This document shows, piece by piece, positions 62,421-64,000 of a DNA stretch of 64,000 nt. Position numbers and translations under genes: made by a program. How positions within the stretch are numbered: position 1 is the stretch's first letter; every line of letters starts with the position of its first letter. The DNA lies in assembly GCA_025457915.1 (NCBI GenBank), contig JALOTL010000012.1, positions 1 to 64,000 of the forward strand, in the 5' to 3' direction. Under the pieces are notes generated by a model. The model saw nothing but the letters and a program-made list of their open reading frames with translations. It made no database searches and had not been told where the DNA came from. Source of the stretch: Spirochaetota bacterium (GTDB taxonomy: Bacteria; Spirochaetota; UBA4802; UBA5550).

Positions 62421-63590
62421 TTAAGCAAATTTACTTAACACATCCCGGGCAATTAAAACCCTCTGTATTTCTGAAGTCCCCTCGCCTATATCACCAAGTT
62501 TTGCGTCACGATATAATCTTTCAACAGGGAATTCGCTGATATATCCATACCCGCCGAAAACCTGAACTGCCATATTCGCGCACTTGACAGCATGTTCGCT
62601 TGCGAAAAGTTTAGCGCATGATGCCAGTATCTGTGCATCCGGCTTGTTTATTTCCTTGGCCCACGCAGCCTGAAAGATCAGAAGTCTTGATGTATCAGTC
62701 ATAATAAGCATATCTGCAAGCTTGAATCCTATTTCCTGGAATCTGTTGAGAAATCTTCCGAAAACTTTTCTTTCCTTTGAATATGCATTGGCATAATCAA
62801 GGCATGCTGATGCAATACCAAGACATACTGTTGCCATGCCGATTCTGCCGTATTCAAGTGTCTTCATAGCCTGAATAAAACCTTTTCCAACTTCGCCGAG
62901 AACTGCGCTTTCAGGAACTTCGCAGTCCTCAAGAAAAATTTCAGCAGTTGGTGAACCGCGGAATCCCATTTTATCAAACGGTTTGCCCACGACGAATCCG
63001 GGTGTTTTGCTGTCAACAATGAAACATGTAACTCCGCCTCCGGGACCTGCATCCCTGTCATTATATGCAAAAATCAGAGCCACGTCGCAGATCGGTGCAT
63101 TCGTGATAAATGTTTTGGCTCCATTGAGAACCCATTTATTGCCTTTTTTTACTGCAGTAGTTTTCATGCTTACAGCGTCTGAACCGGCTTCAGGCTCAGT
63201 AAGGCCGAAAGCGCCGATAATATCTCCCTTGATTATTGGAACAAGATATTTCTTTTTTTGCTCGTCTGATCCAAACAGTTTAAGAGGCATACCGAATAGC
63301 CCGCAGCTTGCGCCTGCAGAAAGAAAAGTTGAAGCGCATGCCTTGGCAACCTGCTCGCTGGCGATTACATGACTTATTAAATCAATGCTTGATCCGCCGT
63401 ATTTTTCGTCATGAAGCATGCCGAGATAACCGATCGAGGCAAGTTTTTTTATATTTTCTTTTATCAAAACATTAACTTCGTCCTTGGATGCCTTATCAAG
63501 CATCTGCGCCCTGGGTTCAAGTTCCTTCTTGCAGAAATTTTTAAAATTTTCCAGGATCATTGTTTGTTCTTCACTATAATCGTAATTCAT
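62421..63590 (-). CDS. Acyl-CoA dehydrogenase
   Basis: About 389 residues. The ATG at 63590 (MNYDYSEEQTMILENF) has GGAGG seven bases before it; the longer frame has no such signal. FAD and substrate segments: GAFGLTEPEAGSDAVSMKTTAV, WVLNGAKTFITNAP, MGFRGSPTAEIFLEDCEVP, MKTLEYGRIGMATVCLGIA and FGGYGYISEFPVERLYRDAKLGDIGEGTSEIQR. The Glu in GEGTSEIQ is at the usual catalytic position of short/medium-chain enzymes. It catalyses the first beta-oxidation step and hands electrons to an ETF. It lies directly downstream of a second dehydrogenase gene. Confidence 0.95.
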   Translation of the reverse strand: MNYDYSEEQTMILENFKNFCKKELEPRAQMLDKASKDEVNVLIKENIKKLASIGYLGMLHDEKYGGSSIDLISHVIASEQVAKACASTFLSAGASCGLFGMPLKLFGSDEQKKKYLVPIIKGDIIGAFGLTEPEAGSDAVSMKTTAVKKGNKWVLNGAKTFITNAPICDVALIFAYNDRDAGPGGGVTCFIVDSKTPGFVVGKPFDKMGFRGSPTAEIFLEDCEVPESAVLGEVGKGFIQAMKTLEYGRIGMATVCLGIASACLDYANAYSKERKVFGRFLNRFQEIGFKLADMLIMTDTSRLLIFQAAWAKEINKPDAQILASCAKLFASEHAVKCANMAVQVFGGYGYISEFPVERLYRDAKLGDIGEGTSEIQRVLIARDVLSKFA

Positions 63591-63603
63591 ATCAGCCTCC
63601 TTT

Positions 63604-64000
63604 TTACATGAAACCCAGCAATCGTGATAGGATATATCTCTGTATTTCTGAAGTGCCTCCGCCGATCTGTGCGAGCTTGGCATCACGCAGCATTCTTTCT
63701 ATTGGGTAATCATGAATATATCCGTATCCTCCAAATACCTGGATTGCTTCAGAAGCCGCCTGCAGTCCCCAATCACCGACAAAGGCTTTGGCAACAGAAA
63801 GATGCCTGTGGTTGAGCGCTTTGCCTGTATCCTTGTCGTGGGCAACCTGATACACGAGCATCTTCGCTGCTTCCATTGTAACTTTTATGTCTGCAAGCTT
63901 ATGCTGAATTGCCTGAAATTCTTTGATAGGCTTTTCAAACTGCTGCCGCTCTGTGGCGTATTTCGCAGCCTCTTCGAGCATGAATCGGAGACCGCCGACA
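63604..64000 (-). CDS. Acyl-CoA dehydrogenase, C-terminal part cut by the right edge
   Basis: The frame continues past the window edge; about 130 C-terminal residues are visible. They include LEEAAKYATERQQFEKPIKEFQ, ASEAIQVFGGYGYIHDYPIERMLRDAKLAQIGGGTSEIQ and a final RLLGFM. The residue before GTS is Gly where short/medium-chain enzymes have catalytic Glu; enzymes of the long-chain or isovaleryl type keep that Glu on another helix, outside the visible part. It is 13 bases upstream of the other dehydrogenase, so both are in one operon. Confidence 0.92.
   Translation of the reverse strand, partial: VGGLRFMLEEAAKYATERQQFEKPIKEFQAIQHKLADIKVTMEAAKMLVYQVAHDKDTGKALNHRHLSVAKAFVGDWGLQAASEAIQVFGGYGYIHDYPIERMLRDAKLAQIGGGTSEIQRYILSRLLGFM

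Noticed and set aside
63604-64000. Inactive second acyl-CoA dehydrogenase because of Gly in IGGGTSEIQ
   Set aside because: Long-chain and isovaleryl-type enzymes have a non-Glu residue there and keep the catalytic Glu elsewhere, outside the visible part.
1-64000. tRNA, rRNA or CRISPR elements
   Set aside because: No tRNA T-loop pattern in the intergenic stretches, no rRNA-like sequence and no regularly spaced repeat array were found by eye.

Overview
The window looks like chromosomal DNA from a Gram-negative bacterium, most plausibly of the Spirochaetota. The support is indirect. The run rpsP-khpA-rimM-trmD-rplS-rnhB is followed by a FliK-like gene, a cytoplasmic FlhB-like gene, an HD-GYP gene and yraN. 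There is a FadL/OmpP1-type outer-membrane protein, several lipoproteins, and frequent TTG and GTG starts behind strong Shine-Dalgarno sequences. No rRNA, tRNA, CRISPR array or recognisable transposase was seen.

Layout. 1-6.6 kb (minus): a gene cut by the left edge, two secreted or membrane-associated proteins of one family, a corrinoid adenosyltransferase (btuR), and larC-larB-larE for the nickel-pincer cofactor, with no larA in view. 7.3-9.2 kb: a small lipoprotein, an alpha/beta-hydrolase-fold protein lacking its nucleophile, and a hairpin-rich non-coding stretch. 9.2-18.2 kb (minus): a sigma-54 activator with a Glu in place of the receiver Asp, yraN, a degenerate HD-GYP protein, the FlhB-like and FliK-like genes, the ribosomal/tRNA-modification operon, rpe and a PASTA protein. 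18.6-22.9 kb (plus): a three-gene unit with an SbcD/YhaO-like phosphoesterase, a YhaN/Rad50-like membrane ATPase and a TPR protein.

22.9-31.2 kb: acetyl-CoA synthetase, a stand-alone IMP cyclohydrolase half of PurH, an HD hydrolase, an MFS transporter, an AcuC-type deacetylase, a DedA protein and a FadL-like porin. 31.3-40.5 kb: an SDR, a truncated UbiA remnant, an SH3 protein, two old-yellow-enzyme-type reductases, a GntR/UTRA regulator with a palindromic candidate operator, a PrpE-like acyl-CoA synthetase and an OFA-family transporter. The last three look like a carboxylate uptake and activation unit. 40.5-50.5 kb (minus): an acyltransferase-hydrolase fusion, a Nudix hydrolase, a PAS/HATPase membrane protein and gltD-gltB.

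50.5-64 kb looks by eye more A/T-rich and more accessory. It has repeat-flanked cassettes: a seven-repeat propeller-like lipoprotein between 13-bp inverted repeats, a hybrid histidine kinase between 46-bp direct repeats, and a pair of paralogous lipoproteins between two copies of one hairpin. It ends in a minus-strand cluster with an SDR, a DUF362 protein, an MBL-fold hydrolase, a ferredoxin-type protein and two acyl-CoA dehydrogenases, the last cut by the right edge.

Functionally the region combines acetate/propionate activation and fatty-acid oxidation (Acs, PrpE-like, AcuC, acyl-CoA dehydrogenases, OYE-type reductases), nitrogen assimilation (GltBD), cofactor maturation (Lar, BtuR) and several signalling proteins whose catalytic residues are altered.
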